Origin: an uncultured bacterium
GTDB taxonomy: Bacteria; Cyanobacteriota; Vampirovibrionia; Gastranaerophilales; Gastranaerophilaceae
DNA length: 33,508 nt
Reading direction: 5' to 3'
NCBI GenBank assembly: GCA_945833895.1
Contig: CAMAGQ010000003.1
Span: 1 to 33,508, forward strand
Shown here: piece by piece, positions 17,054-25,216 of the stretch
Layout: every line of letters starts with the position of its first letter
Position numbering within the stretch: the stretch's first letter is position 1
Made by a program: the position numbers and the translations under genes
Notes under the pieces: model-generated
Databases searched by the model: none
Told to the model about the DNA's origin: nothing
What the model saw: the letters and a program-made list of their open reading frames with translations, nothing else

Positions 17054-17362
17054 ATGAATATGTTTAAAAGATGGTACGATGCAGATATTGCTGTAAGCCA
17101 TGCAATCAGCGAATTAGAGCAATCAACGGAAGACGTTCAGGTACGATGTGCCGAGTTTATTATTGACTTGCTTAAAGATGTTGAACTTGAACAGTTAAGC
17201 CTTGAAGAACAGTATAATTACATTCTTCGCAGGTGGTATGATAAAAATGTTAAGGTTTCGCATGCAATTGAATATTTACGTCTTGCACCGAAAGATATTC
17301 GCCGAGAAACTGCACTAAAAGTTCTTGATTACTTAAAAGAACTTACAACAGAAGAATCTTAA
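17054..17362 (+). CDS. 102-aa protein made of two copies of a 40-residue helical motif
   Basis: The protein is an internal duplication. Copy 1 (about 4-43) begins FKRWYDADIAVSHAISEL and copy 2 (about 57-97) begins LRRWYDKNVKVSHAIEYL. RWYD, V-SHAI and the following leucines and a later 'A....L..L' pattern are kept, so each copy is probably a two-helix unit. The start at 17054 is set by GAGGA 7 nt upstream; the open frame extends to 17009. No signal or membrane segment. Function unknown. A hairpin follows the stop and the next gene starts 52 nt later, probably in the same transcript. Confidence 0.75.
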   Translation: MNMFKRWYDADIAVSHAISELEQSTEDVQVRCAEFIIDLLKDVELEQLSLEEQYNYILRRWYDKNVKVSHAIEYLRLAPKDIRRETALKVLDYLKELTTEES

Positions 17363-17385
17363 CATTTAGACATTTTTATAAATGT
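17362..17385 (+). terminator. Weak hairpin after the 102-aa gene
   Basis: ACATTTA and TAAATGT form a 7-bp AT stem with a 10-nt loop, followed by GTTGTTT. Could be a leaky terminator. Confidence 0.3.
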
Positions 17386-17414
17386 GTTGTTTAATGGTGT
17401 TAGGGAGGTGTATT

Positions 17415-17765
17415 ATGACAAATGATGAGAAAAATAACGTCATAAATTTGTTTTCTGCCGTACAAAGTATTAACGGCATGCCCCCTGACGTGAGAGAACA
17501 GGTTAAATTCTATGCGGGATTTAATTATGTTAAGAACACTAAAGATTCAAACGGTAACAGTTTTAACAAAGAAAACCTGTTAAATTACGCTTCAAAATGT
17601 CATTACATGGTGTCTGTAATGCGTGAAATCGATTCTGAAGTTGTAGTTTACAGTTACCACGTACCAAACTCTGATTTGTTTAAGTTTATGAAGTCTTTTG
17701 AAGAAAACAAACTTGATGGTACAATAATAAAGATAGATAAATACTTTCCGGAAGATTTAGCGTAA
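17415..17765 (+). CDS. Unknown 116-aa cytoplasmic protein
   Basis: Starts MTNDEKNNVINLFSAVQSI. The start is fixed by a strong GGGAGGTG Shine-Dalgarno; the longer frame from 17382 would put that site inside the gene. The N-terminal third is helical (INGMPPDVREQVKFYAGF) and the C-terminal part has strands (SEVVVYSYHVP, GTIIKIDKYFP), giving a small alpha/beta domain. No motif, signal peptide or membrane segment. It lies 13 nt before the radical SAM gene and is likely co-transcribed with it. Function unknown. Confidence 0.7.
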   Translation: MTNDEKNNVINLFSAVQSINGMPPDVREQVKFYAGFNYVKNTKDSNGNSFNKENLLNYASKCHYMVSVMREIDSEVVVYSYHVPNSDLFKFMKSFEENKLDGTIIKIDKYFPEDLA

Positions 17766-17778
17766 GAGAAAATTAGAG

Positions 17779-20301
17779 ATGTGTTTTTTTAGAAAATATC
17801 ACGAAAGTCTGTATAATTGTAATAAACCATATCAGTATGTAGGCGGGGAATATTTGTCCTGCAATAAAGATTTTGACTCGGCAAAGATTAGGTTCGCACT
17901 TGCATTCCCTGACAAATACGAAATAGGAATTTCAAACCTCGGGGTACGTGTTCTGTATGAAATTATCAACAGAAAGCCTGATTTTATGTGCGACAGAGTT
18001 TATGCTCCTGAACCTGATTTCAAACCTCAAACATTGTACGGGGTTGAATCAAAGCGTGACTTGAAGGACTTTGACGTTATCGGATTTTCACTGCAATATG
18101 AAATGTCATATCCGACTGTATTAAAAATGCTTGAAATGTCGGGGATTCCATACAAAAATTCTGATAGAACCGATTCTGACCCGATTATTGTTGCAGGCGG
18201 GCCGTGTGCGTTTAATCCGTTGCCATTGAGCGATTTTATCGATGTTTTTATGATTGGTGACGGGGAAGAAACAATTGTTGAGGTTTGCGAAATTCTGGAA
18301 AAAACAAAAGGATTACCTCGTGCAGAGCGAATTAAGGCACTTTGTGAGGGCGAAAATTCGGGCAGATGGTCGAAAAGTGTCGGCGGCAAGGTTAAAAAAC
18401 GTGTTGTTCAGATTGATTATGATAATGCGATTACAAAATACCCAATACCGTTTTCGTCGTCAATTCAGGATAGAGCGGTGGTTGAAATCCGCAGAGGTTG
18501 CGGCAGAATGTGTCGTTTCTGTCAGCCGGGGCATGTAACCCTGCCGATTAGAGAGCGTAAAGCCGAAGATATTATCAAAATTACAAAAGAACTTGTTAAT
18601 AATACTGGTTATGATGAGTATTCGCTTTTGTCTTTATCTTCAAACGATTACGCAAATATTAACGAGGTTATCAAAGAACTTGCGGTTGATTTTAACGACA
18701 GAAAAATCTCTGTATCACTGCCTAGTCAAAGGATTGACGGGTTTAATCTTGAACTTGCCAATCTTGTACAAAGTGTCAGAAAATCGACCATGACCCTTGC
18801 ACCTGAAGCGGGAAGTCAGCGTTTGAGAGATGTCATAAAGAAGAATATTACCGAAGAACAGATTATGGATGCAGTTTTGACGTTGTATGAACATGGTTGG
18901 TCTAGAGTTAAGTTTTACTTTATCTGCGGACTTCCGACTGAAACCATTGAAGATATGGATGAAATGGCAGAATTGTTCCGAAAAATCAGATATCGTTCAA
19001 GACTTTTGAAAAAAGAAAAGGATTTAAAACATTCGCTTGATTTGACTTGTACGTTGTCAATTTTTGTTCCGAAGCCGTTTACACCGTTCCAATGGTGCGG
19101 TCAGATGGATTTGAATAAAGTTACTGAACACATTCATCACCTTATGGAGCAGGTTAAACACATCAAAGGTGTTAAAGTTAACTATCACGAAAAGTTTGTG
19201 TCGTTGCTTGAAGCGGTTTTAACCCGTGGTGATGACTCTTTATGCGGGTATATTGAGGCTTTGTATAAAAAAGGCTGTTATCTTGACGCCTGGGGCGAGT
19301 ATTTTAATAAAAATGTCTGGTTTGAAACCGCTGAAGAACTTGGAATTGATTTGAACGCTCTTGCACAGCATCAATACGATTTAGAGGACGAGTTGCCTTG
19401 GAACTTCATTGATATCGGAATTAATCAGGATTGGTTCAAAAAAGAATATACAACCGCAATGGAGGTTGATGCACAATCTCCTCATATTGTTCCGACATGC
19501 CAGCAAGGTTGTGTGGGGTGCGGAGTATGTCCTAACTTAGGTGTTAAAAAGGTTATGGATAAGCCGTTCAAGGCTTGCGAAAAGGCTCAGGCAATAAAGT
19601 TTGATGAACACGTTGACCCGTCAACAGTTAACAACCAGAGAGAACTTTTCAGATACCGTATAAAACTTACAAAATGCGGAACTTTAAAATATTTTTCACA
19701 TCTTGATTGGCAAAACACTTTCTTTAAGGCTATTTCAAGAACAAAACTCAAAGTTGCATTCTCTTGCGGTTACAATCCGACAATGAAAATTTCAATGGGA
19801 ATTGCCTTGCCGCTGTTCTGCCAAAGTTTAACCGAGTTGGTTGATGTTGAGTTGTTGGAAGAGGTTTCGACGGAATTTTTAAAAGATGAATTACAAAAAT
19901 CTTTACCGGCAGGTGCTGAAATATTAAGCGTTAAAAAAATCGAAAACTCAACGCTTGCAATAGATCAGACTGTTTCGTGGGCAGAGTATAAAATTAACAT
20001 ATTAAATCCTGCTCTTTACGATTTTGAAAAATTAGTATATAATACAGAAAAGGTTTTATCTTCCGATGAGATTTTAATCGAGAAGAAAAACAAAAAAGGT
20101 TTAGTAAAAACAATAGACATAAAAAAATCAATTGGTGCTTACCGATTTGAAGAGAATAGTCTGTTTATAGTATTAAAGACCGGTCAAGGCTCTGATGTGC
20201 CGCCTCTTAGAGCGGACGTACTTATGGGTGTAATTGCCGAAGGGGTTGCCTTTGACATCACAAGAGTGAAGTTTCTTACCGAGTCTTTGCATGAGTTATA
20301 G
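17779..20301 (+). CDS. Radical SAM protein fused to DUF2344 (TIGR03960/TIGR03936 type)
   Basis: 840 residues. An N-terminal B12-binding-like region (about 30-200) precedes a radical SAM barrel whose 4Fe-4S cysteines are C241, C245 and C248 (GCGRMCRFCQPG). A second Cys cluster, TCQQGCVGCGVC (C574, C578, C581, C584), probably binds another Fe-S centre. The C-terminal about 215 residues (FRYRIKLTKCGTLKYFSHLD onward) match the DUF2344 domain. The two halves are separate genes or a fusion in other bacteria and often neighbour RNase E/G, as here. The reaction is not known to me; RNA or ribosome modification is a guess from context. The start codon lacks a good Shine-Dalgarno. Confidence 0.88.
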   Translation: MCFFRKYHESLYNCNKPYQYVGGEYLSCNKDFDSAKIRFALAFPDKYEIGISNLGVRVLYEIINRKPDFMCDRVYAPEPDFKPQTLYGVESKRDLKDFDVIGFSLQYEMSYPTVLKMLEMSGIPYKNSDRTDSDPIIVAGGPCAFNPLPLSDFIDVFMIGDGEETIVEVCEILEKTKGLPRAERIKALCEGENSGRWSKSVGGKVKKRVVQIDYDNAITKYPIPFSSSIQDRAVVEIRRGCGRMCRFCQPGHVTLPIRERKAEDIIKITKELVNNTGYDEYSLLSLSSNDYANINEVIKELAVDFNDRKISVSLPSQRIDGFNLELANLVQSVRKSTMTLAPEAGSQRLRDVIKKNITEEQIMDAVLTLYEHGWSRVKFYFICGLPTETIEDMDEMAELFRKIRYRSRLLKKEKDLKHSLDLTCTLSIFVPKPFTPFQWCGQMDLNKVTEHIHHLMEQVKHIKGVKVNYHEKFVSLLEAVLTRGDDSLCGYIEALYKKGCYLDAWGEYFNKNVWFETAEELGIDLNALAQHQYDLEDELPWNFIDIGINQDWFKKEYTTAMEVDAQSPHIVPTCQQGCVGCGVCPNLGVKKVMDKPFKACEKAQAIKFDEHVDPSTVNNQRELFRYRIKLTKCGTLKYFSHLDWQNTFFKAISRTKLKVAFSCGYNPTMKISMGIALPLFCQSLTELVDVELLEEVSTEFLKDELQKSLPAGAEILSVKKIENSTLAIDQTVSWAEYKINILNPALYDFEKLVYNTEKVLSSDEILIEKKNKKGLVKTIDIKKSIGAYRFEENSLFIVLKTGQGSDVPPLRADVLMGVIAEGVAFDITRVKFLTESLHEL

Positions 20302-20314
20302 TAAAGGAAATTTT

Positions 20315-22180
20315 ATGCACGACAAAAATCGAAATGGAAATCAAGCAATTGAGAAAAAAATTGTAATTGCCGAGCGTGACAATATTGCGGCAGTTTTAGA
20401 AAACAAAGTTGTTACTGATTTTTTCATCCACAGAGGTGACGTTTTACTTGGTGACGTTTATTTAGCAACAGTTGATAACATTTTGCCAAGTATTGATGCA
20501 GCGTTTGTGAACGTTGGTACAGACAAAATGGGCTTTTTACATGCCCAAGATGTTATGGGAAAAGGCACTTTGAAAGAAAAACTTTCCCCAAAACAAAAAC
20601 TTATCGTTCAGGTTGTTAAAGAACCAACAGGACACAAAGGTCCGAGAGTTACTACAGAAATCAGCCTTCCGGGTAGATTTCTTGTTCTTATGCCGAATGA
20701 ACCGGGCGTAAGTATCAGTAAAAAAATTGAAAACTCAAAAGAAAGAGCAAGATTAAAATCAATTATTAACCTGATTAAACCGGTAGGGGTCGGCGTTATT
20801 ATCAGAACAGAGGCTGAAGGTCAAACTGAGGCTGATATTCAAGAAGATTTGGAAATCTTGTTGGAAAAATGGAACAACATTATCACGTCTGCTGAAACTC
20901 TTACTCCGCCAAACCTTATCTATCGTGATCAGGATTTGTTGTATAGAGTTATCAGAGAAGCTTGTACCGAGGATGTTAAAGAAATTATTGTAGATACTCC
21001 GTTTGCAATGAACAGAGTTCAAACCATTTTGCAAAACTGGCACATGGCAAAAGGTACTCAGGTTACTTTGTACAAAGGAACAGAGCCTTTGCTTGTTGCA
21101 ATGGATATTCATAAAGAAATAAAAGCTGCGTTGAAAGTTAAAGTAAATATGCCGTCAGGCGGTTATTTGTTTATTCAGCAAACCGAAGCTCTGACTGTAA
21201 TTGACGTTAACAGCGGTAAGTTTATAAGTTCCGCAACTCAGGATGAAACAATCCTGAAAACTAATATTGAAGCGGTTCATGAGATTGCAAGACAGTTAAG
21301 ATTGAGAAATATCGGCGGTATGATTATCGTTGACTTTATCGACATGATTTCACGTGCTGATAAGTTGGCAATGATGGAAGAACTTGAAATCGCTCTTGAA
21401 CCTGATAAAGCAAAACCTCAAGTCGGTCAGTTGTCTGATTTAGGACTTGTTGAGTTGACAAGACACCGTCAAGGTCAGTCTTTATCCGAAATATTTACAA
21501 AGAAATGTCCTCACTGTCAGGGTAGCGGCTACTCAATGGTAGAATTTAACTTCGCAACTCCGACAGCGGAAGGCGAATACCGTGCAAAAGCGGCTAAGGT
21601 TAAACTTCCGACAGGTAATTTCAAGAAAAATAACAAATCTAACAACAAAAATAACAATCAGCAGGAAAAAGTTGCGGAAATTCAAGAACCTGAAACACCG
21701 CAAAGAGTAGTTATTGAAACAGAACCGTCTGCTGTTGTTGCAGAAGAAGTTGTTAAAAAAGAAAATAACAAACGAAGAAACAGAAAAAATAAATTTGAAA
21801 AAGGCGAAAAGCAAAATAAACAAGAGCAAGCTGAAGAGGTTTCACAAATTCAAGCTGCTCCTGCTGAACCTGAAACAGTGGCAGAAGTTCCTGTTGTAGA
21901 GGCTGTTGCTGAAACTCCTGCACAAACTGAGGTTGCAGAAGTCGAAGTTGAACCAAAAATTAAAGGTAAAACAAGAAAAAGAAGAGCAGCTTCTAAAAAG
22001 AAAACGGCAGAAGCCACAGAAGAACTGACTGTAGAAGAAACATCTACCGTTCCTGTCGAAGTTCCTGAGGTTGTCGAAAAAACGGAAGAACAGCCTAAAA
22101 AAAGGTCAAGACGTCCAAACCGCGGTTCTTCAAAAACAACCAGAAAATCAAGGAAATCTGAGGAAACAGGTGAAGAATAA
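20315..22180 (+). CDS. rne: Ribonuclease E/G
   Basis: 622 residues. The catalytic part (about 1-410) has an S1 domain (GDVYLATVDNILPSIDAAFV, 46-65), the DNase I-like metal site with D297 (VIDVNSG) and D340 (IIVDFIDM), and the zinc-link CPHC (C398, C401) that joins subunits in E. coli RNase E. A charged, disordered tail (about 430-622) rich in Lys, Glu and Pro ends with a basic patch KKRSRRPNRG. In cyanobacteria an Arg-rich element in this tail binds PNPase, and pnp is also in this window. The start at 20315 has AAAGGA 6 nt upstream and is preferred to 20291. It lies 13 nt after the radical SAM gene. Confidence 0.92.
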   Translation: MHDKNRNGNQAIEKKIVIAERDNIAAVLENKVVTDFFIHRGDVLLGDVYLATVDNILPSIDAAFVNVGTDKMGFLHAQDVMGKGTLKEKLSPKQKLIVQVVKEPTGHKGPRVTTEISLPGRFLVLMPNEPGVSISKKIENSKERARLKSIINLIKPVGVGVIIRTEAEGQTEADIQEDLEILLEKWNNIITSAETLTPPNLIYRDQDLLYRVIREACTEDVKEIIVDTPFAMNRVQTILQNWHMAKGTQVTLYKGTEPLLVAMDIHKEIKAALKVKVNMPSGGYLFIQQTEALTVIDVNSGKFISSATQDETILKTNIEAVHEIARQLRLRNIGGMIIVDFIDMISRADKLAMMEELEIALEPDKAKPQVGQLSDLGLVELTRHRQGQSLSEIFTKKCPHCQGSGYSMVEFNFATPTAEGEYRAKAAKVKLPTGNFKKNNKSNNKNNNQQEKVAEIQEPETPQRVVIETEPSAVVAEEVVKKENNKRRNRKNKFEKGEKQNKQEQAEEVSQIQAAPAEPETVAEVPVVEAVAETPAQTEVAEVEVEPKIKGKTRKRRAASKKKTAEATEELTVEETSTVPVEVPEVVEKTEEQPKKRSRRPNRGSSKTTRKSRKSEETGEE

Positions 22181-22472
22181 AAGTTATAAAATTCTTGTTG
22201 CAATATTAGTAGTGCTTTTTAGCACTACTAACCTTGCATATTCAGCACCTGCCGTAACAACAAGCATAAAGTCGGGTATTGTTCGCTTATCTCTTGCAAT
22301 GCTTGGTGTTGTCGCTTTTTCTGTAATCATTTCAATCGGATTATCGCTATATAATCGTTTTTTTGTACCCAGCGATATCAAAAATTACAAACTCAGTAAA
22401 AATTCGTTGAGAAGTCCGTCAGATAAGGATGAAGCGATAATTATGTATTTAGCGAAAAATAAATTAAAATAA
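22170..22472 (+). CDS. Small secreted/membrane protein, unknown
   Basis: 100 residues, starting at a GTG inside the end of rne (11-nt overlap); GAGGA lies 5 nt upstream. The longer frame from 22071 would lie entirely within rne and lose the signal peptide. Residues 1-26 look like a signal peptide (KILVAILVVLFSTTNLAYSA), and 41-60 form a second hydrophobic segment (SLAMLGVVAFSVIISIGLSL), so the mature protein is probably a one-span membrane protein with a short charged C-terminus. The signal-peptide codons contain a perfect 11-bp hairpin (22206-22231). No family recognised. Confidence 0.65.
   Translation: MKNKSYKILVAILVVLFSTTNLAYSAPAVTTSIKSGIVRLSLAMLGVVAFSVIISIGLSLYNRFFVPSDIKNYKLSKNSLRSPSDKDEAIIMYLAKNKLK
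22206..22231 (+). other. 11-bp perfect hairpin with TTTT loop just after rne
   Basis: TTAGTAGTGCT and AGCACTACTAA are perfectly complementary around TTTT. It sits 26 nt after the rne stop, inside the next gene's signal-peptide codons, and is not followed by a T tract. Confidence 0.7.
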
Positions 22473-22484
22473 CGGAGAATGTGC

Positions 22485-22709
22485 ATGAAAAAGGCAATGG
22501 GATTAGTTGAATTACTTATAGTTGTTATCGTGATTGCTGTTATATATTTCACGTGTTTTCACTCAAACGGCGGGCGAAAAAATCCGTTTGAAGAGCAAAT
22601 TAACGTTAAATCAAAACAGGAATTAGTTGATAAGAAACTTGAAAGCATTCAAAGTCAAAAGGCAATCAAGGATAAAATAGAGCAGAATTTAAACAGAGAA
22701 GATTACTAA
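22485..22709 (+). CDS. Tiny prepilin-like membrane protein
   Basis: 74 residues. The N-terminus MKKAMGLVELLIVVIVIAVIYF resembles a type IV prepilin leader plus hydrophobic helix: a basic start, then L-V-E-L-L-I-V-V with the Glu that would be position +5 of the mature pilin. In that register the residue before the cleavage site is Ala rather than the usual Gly, and there is no pilin head, only a charged helical tail (EEQINVKSKQELVDKKLES). It may be a minor pseudopilin or simply a small membrane protein. GGAG lies 7 nt before 22485; an ATG at 22479 is too close. Its TAA overlaps the sdaAB ATG by one base. Confidence 0.6.
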   Translation: MKKAMGLVELLIVVIVIAVIYFTCFHSNGGRKNPFEEQINVKSKQELVDKKLESIQSQKAIKDKIEQNLNREDY

Positions 22710-23377
22710 TGAAAAAAACAACCTTATTTGATATAATATCGCCGGTTATGATAGGCCCGTCAAGTTCGCATACGGCAGGAGCGGTAAGACTGGGGCTTAT
22801 GGCAAGAAACATCTACAAAAACACACCAAAGAAAGTTACTTTTAAGTTGTATAACTCTTACGCTCATACAGGCAAAGGTCACGGAACTGAAAAGGGTTTG
22901 CTTGCGGGAGTTTTAGGGTTAGGTGTTGATGATAGAAGGATTAAGGATATTTTTGAGTCTGACCTTGCCAAAACTGTTGAGTATAAATTTTTATATGCCG
23001 ACAATTTTAAACAGCACCCAAATGCCGTCGAGATAACTTTTGAGGGCGATACAAAAATGTTTATTGCAGGTGAATCTGTCGGAGCAGGCGAAATTGCAAT
23101 TCGCAAAATTGATGATTTTAATGTCAAATTGACGGGAAAATACAACACGATTTTGATAGTTTATAAAGACATGCCGGGGATGATTTCGCAGGTTTCTTCA
23201 ATTCTGCAATATGATAATAAAAACATTGCGTCGTTAAGTTGCGATAGAAATGCCAGAGGTAAGGAGGCATCTATGATTATCAGTATTGATGGTACTGTCG
23301 GCGATAATATTATTGAAACAATTCAGGAAATCCCTGAGGTGTATTTTGTTAGTTACATAGAGAAATTGGAACATTAG
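22709..23377 (+). CDS. sdaAB: L-serine dehydratase, beta subunit
   Basis: 222 residues. The N-terminal SDH beta domain carries IGPSSSHTAGAVRLG (about 15-29), the signature shared with one-chain serine dehydratases. The C-terminal about 75 residues form an ACT domain (TILIVYKDMPGMISQVSSIL), a small-ligand sensor typical of the Firmicute-type two-subunit enzyme. With the alpha subunit it forms the Fe-S enzyme that deaminates L-serine to pyruvate and ammonia. The start overlaps the preceding stop (TAATG), so it is translationally coupled to the tiny prepilin-like gene; the alpha subunit follows after 5 nt. Confidence 0.93.
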   Translation: MKKTTLFDIISPVMIGPSSSHTAGAVRLGLMARNIYKNTPKKVTFKLYNSYAHTGKGHGTEKGLLAGVLGLGVDDRRIKDIFESDLAKTVEYKFLYADNFKQHPNAVEITFEGDTKMFIAGESVGAGEIAIRKIDDFNVKLTGKYNTILIVYKDMPGMISQVSSILQYDNKNIASLSCDRNARGKEASMIISIDGTVGDNIIETIQEIPEVYFVSYIEKLEH

Positions 23378-23382
23378 TAATT

Positions 23383-24258
23383 ATGGGAAAAATCAGCACA
23401 TTTGAACAGTTGTACGAAGAATGTATTTCAAAAAATAAACAAATATATGAAATTGCTCAGGCAAACATGGCAGAAGAGGGCGAAATTTCAATAGAAGAGG
23501 TTCGTGTATTTGCAAATAAAAGCCTTTTTGCGATGAAAGAGGCTATACAAACAGGTATGGCAAGCAAAGAACTTTCTATGAGCGAAATGTGCGGTCAGGA
23601 TTGCTGCAGATTACAGCAAAGATTTAAAAAACAACGTGCGATGTTTGGCTCAACTTTTGAAAAAATTCTTGAATATGCTCTTGCAACAAGTGAAGAAAAT
23701 ATCAGAATGGGTAAAATTGTAGCTTGCCCAACAGCAGGCTCTTGCGGAATTTTGCCGGCGGGATTGGCTGCGGTCAGCGAGGATTACAACCACTCTGAAA
23801 GGGAACAGATTAATGCTTTAATTACGGCGGGTGAAATCGGCAGAATAATTTCCGCCAAAGTTTCACTTGCAGGTGCAGTTGCAGGCTGTCAGGCTGAGTG
23901 CGGAGTGGCTTCTGCGATGAGTGCGGCTGCTGTATGTCAACTTCAAGGCGGAAATGTTTCACAGGTATTAAACGCTGCTGCTCTTGCGTTGAAAAATATT
24001 CTGGGCTTAACTTGTGACCCTGTTGCGGGGTTGGTCGAAGTTCCTTGTGTAAAAAGAAATCCTTTTCTTGCGGTTCATGCGATTACGGCGGTTGAACTTG
24101 CTCTTGCTGATATCAAGTCGAAAATTCCGTTTGATGAAGTTGTTGATGCGATGGAACAAACAGGTGCTTTGATGTCGCCGACATTGAAAGAAAGTTCGCA
24201 GGCAGGACTTGCAACTACAAAAACTGCGTTAGAAGTTCAAAAAAGAGTTTTTGGCTAA
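23383..24258 (+). CDS. sdaAA: L-serine dehydratase, iron-sulfur-dependent alpha subunit
   Basis: 291 residues, normal length. Family signatures are ACPTAGSCGILPAGL, CQAECGVASAMSAAA and CDPVAGLVEVPCVKRN; their cysteines supply the 4Fe-4S cluster that acts as Lewis acid in serine deamination. It directly follows sdaAB with a 5-nt gap and no separate Shine-Dalgarno, which implies coupled translation. It ends the plus-strand operon and converges with the MCE gene 20 nt away; no good terminator is seen between them. Confidence 0.94.
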   Translation: MGKISTFEQLYEECISKNKQIYEIAQANMAEEGEISIEEVRVFANKSLFAMKEAIQTGMASKELSMSEMCGQDCCRLQQRFKKQRAMFGSTFEKILEYALATSEENIRMGKIVACPTAGSCGILPAGLAAVSEDYNHSEREQINALITAGEIGRIISAKVSLAGAVAGCQAECGVASAMSAAAVCQLQGGNVSQVLNAAALALKNILGLTCDPVAGLVEVPCVKRNPFLAVHAITAVELALADIKSKIPFDEVVDAMEQTGALMSPTLKESSQAGLATTKTALEVQKRVFG

Positions 24259-24277
24259 GAGAATATTTTGAAAGAAC

Positions 24278-25168
24278 CTATTTTACAGGCTGTTTAAACA
24301 GTATTCTTGCTCCGCCCATGCGTTTTCTCAGGGTTTCTTTGAACGCTTCAATGATATCGTTTATGTTACATAGAGCCATTTTTGCTATATCGACGAGTGA
24401 ATTTGTGTTTTTAATAAGTTCTCCAGTTGTTTTGGAAGCACTTTCAAGCGAACCTGACATCAGATAAAATTTATCCGAGGTTTTTGCAAAGTTTCCCGTG
24501 AGCAATTCAATATTACCGGTGCTGTTTCGGATTGATTTTTCAGTAATTCCGTTGTTTATTTTGCCCGATAAATCTTGAAGATTTTCGGTTGATAATCTTA
24601 GACTGTTTGTGCTATCTCTGAGGTTTGATGTGATTTGATAGATATTCAGACGGTTTTCATTCAGGATATCCGTTATTAAATTGAACATTTCAGTCAGCGA
24701 CTCGGTTGTATTTTTCGCTGAACTCAACAGGTTTTCACCCTTTTCTGATAAATCGTCTAAGTGAGCCTGATTTAAATCCGAAATCCCCGAGAATGTAAAT
24801 GAAGATTTTCCTTTAATTACGTCACCTGTTTTGATAAATTTTAACTGAGGTGCCGCAGGGTAAATTATATCAACATATTTTGTGTCTTTGTCGTAATTTT
24901 TAATTTCAACCGAGATGTTTTTAGGAAGATGCAAGCCGCGTTGGTTTAAGGTTATGTAAAGATATGTGGTTTGAAAATCGTTTGAAATTTTTAACTTTCT
25001 TGTCCTACCGAGTTTGTACCCCTTGTAAAAAACGTCCATTCTGGATGGCAGCGGGTCAATGTGTTTAAATTCCGCCTTAATATACGTATGGTTAAGTACC
25101 TGATACACAGCGAACAGACCGTACATAATAAGCGAAAAAACAACAAGACTAATTATAGTATTTTTCAT
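24278..25168 (-). CDS. MCE/MlaD-domain membrane protein (lipid transport substrate-binding type)
   Basis: 296 residues: an N-terminal membrane anchor (about 5-26, ISLVVFSLIMYGLFAVY), an MCE domain (about 30-120, with FYKGYKLGRTRKLKISND and a strand-rich sequence) and a long C-terminal helical, Ser/Asn-rich stretch (about 130-285) predicted as coiled coil. Such proteins form hexameric rings that carry phospholipids between membranes, with an ABC permease and ATPase. Neither partner is adjacent here; upstream is folP. No Shine-Dalgarno is visible. A TACTAAT/ATTAGTA inverted repeat (25177-25209) sits just before the start. Confidence 0.8.
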   Translation of the reverse strand: MKNTIISLVVFSLIMYGLFAVYQVLNHTYIKAEFKHIDPLPSRMDVFYKGYKLGRTRKLKISNDFQTTYLYITLNQRGLHLPKNISVEIKNYDKDTKYVDIIYPAAPQLKFIKTGDVIKGKSSFTFSGISDLNQAHLDDLSEKGENLLSSAKNTTESLTEMFNLITDILNENRLNIYQITSNLRDSTNSLRLSTENLQDLSGKINNGITEKSIRNSTGNIELLTGNFAKTSDKFYLMSGSLESASKTTGELIKNTNSLVDIAKMALCNINDIIEAFKETLRKRMGGARILFKQPVK

Positions 25169-25216
25169 ATTTGGAATACTAATCTAAATCGAAATTTTAT
25201 AAATTAGTAAATTCGA

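Noticed and set aside
21533..22203. Minus-strand ORFs opposite the RNase E/G tail
   Set aside because: They mirror the low-complexity Lys/Glu tail and lack start signals.
24290..24301. CTGTTTAAACAG palindrome
   Set aside because: Lies within the last codons of the MCE gene; a 12-bp AT-rich palindrome is unremarkable alone.
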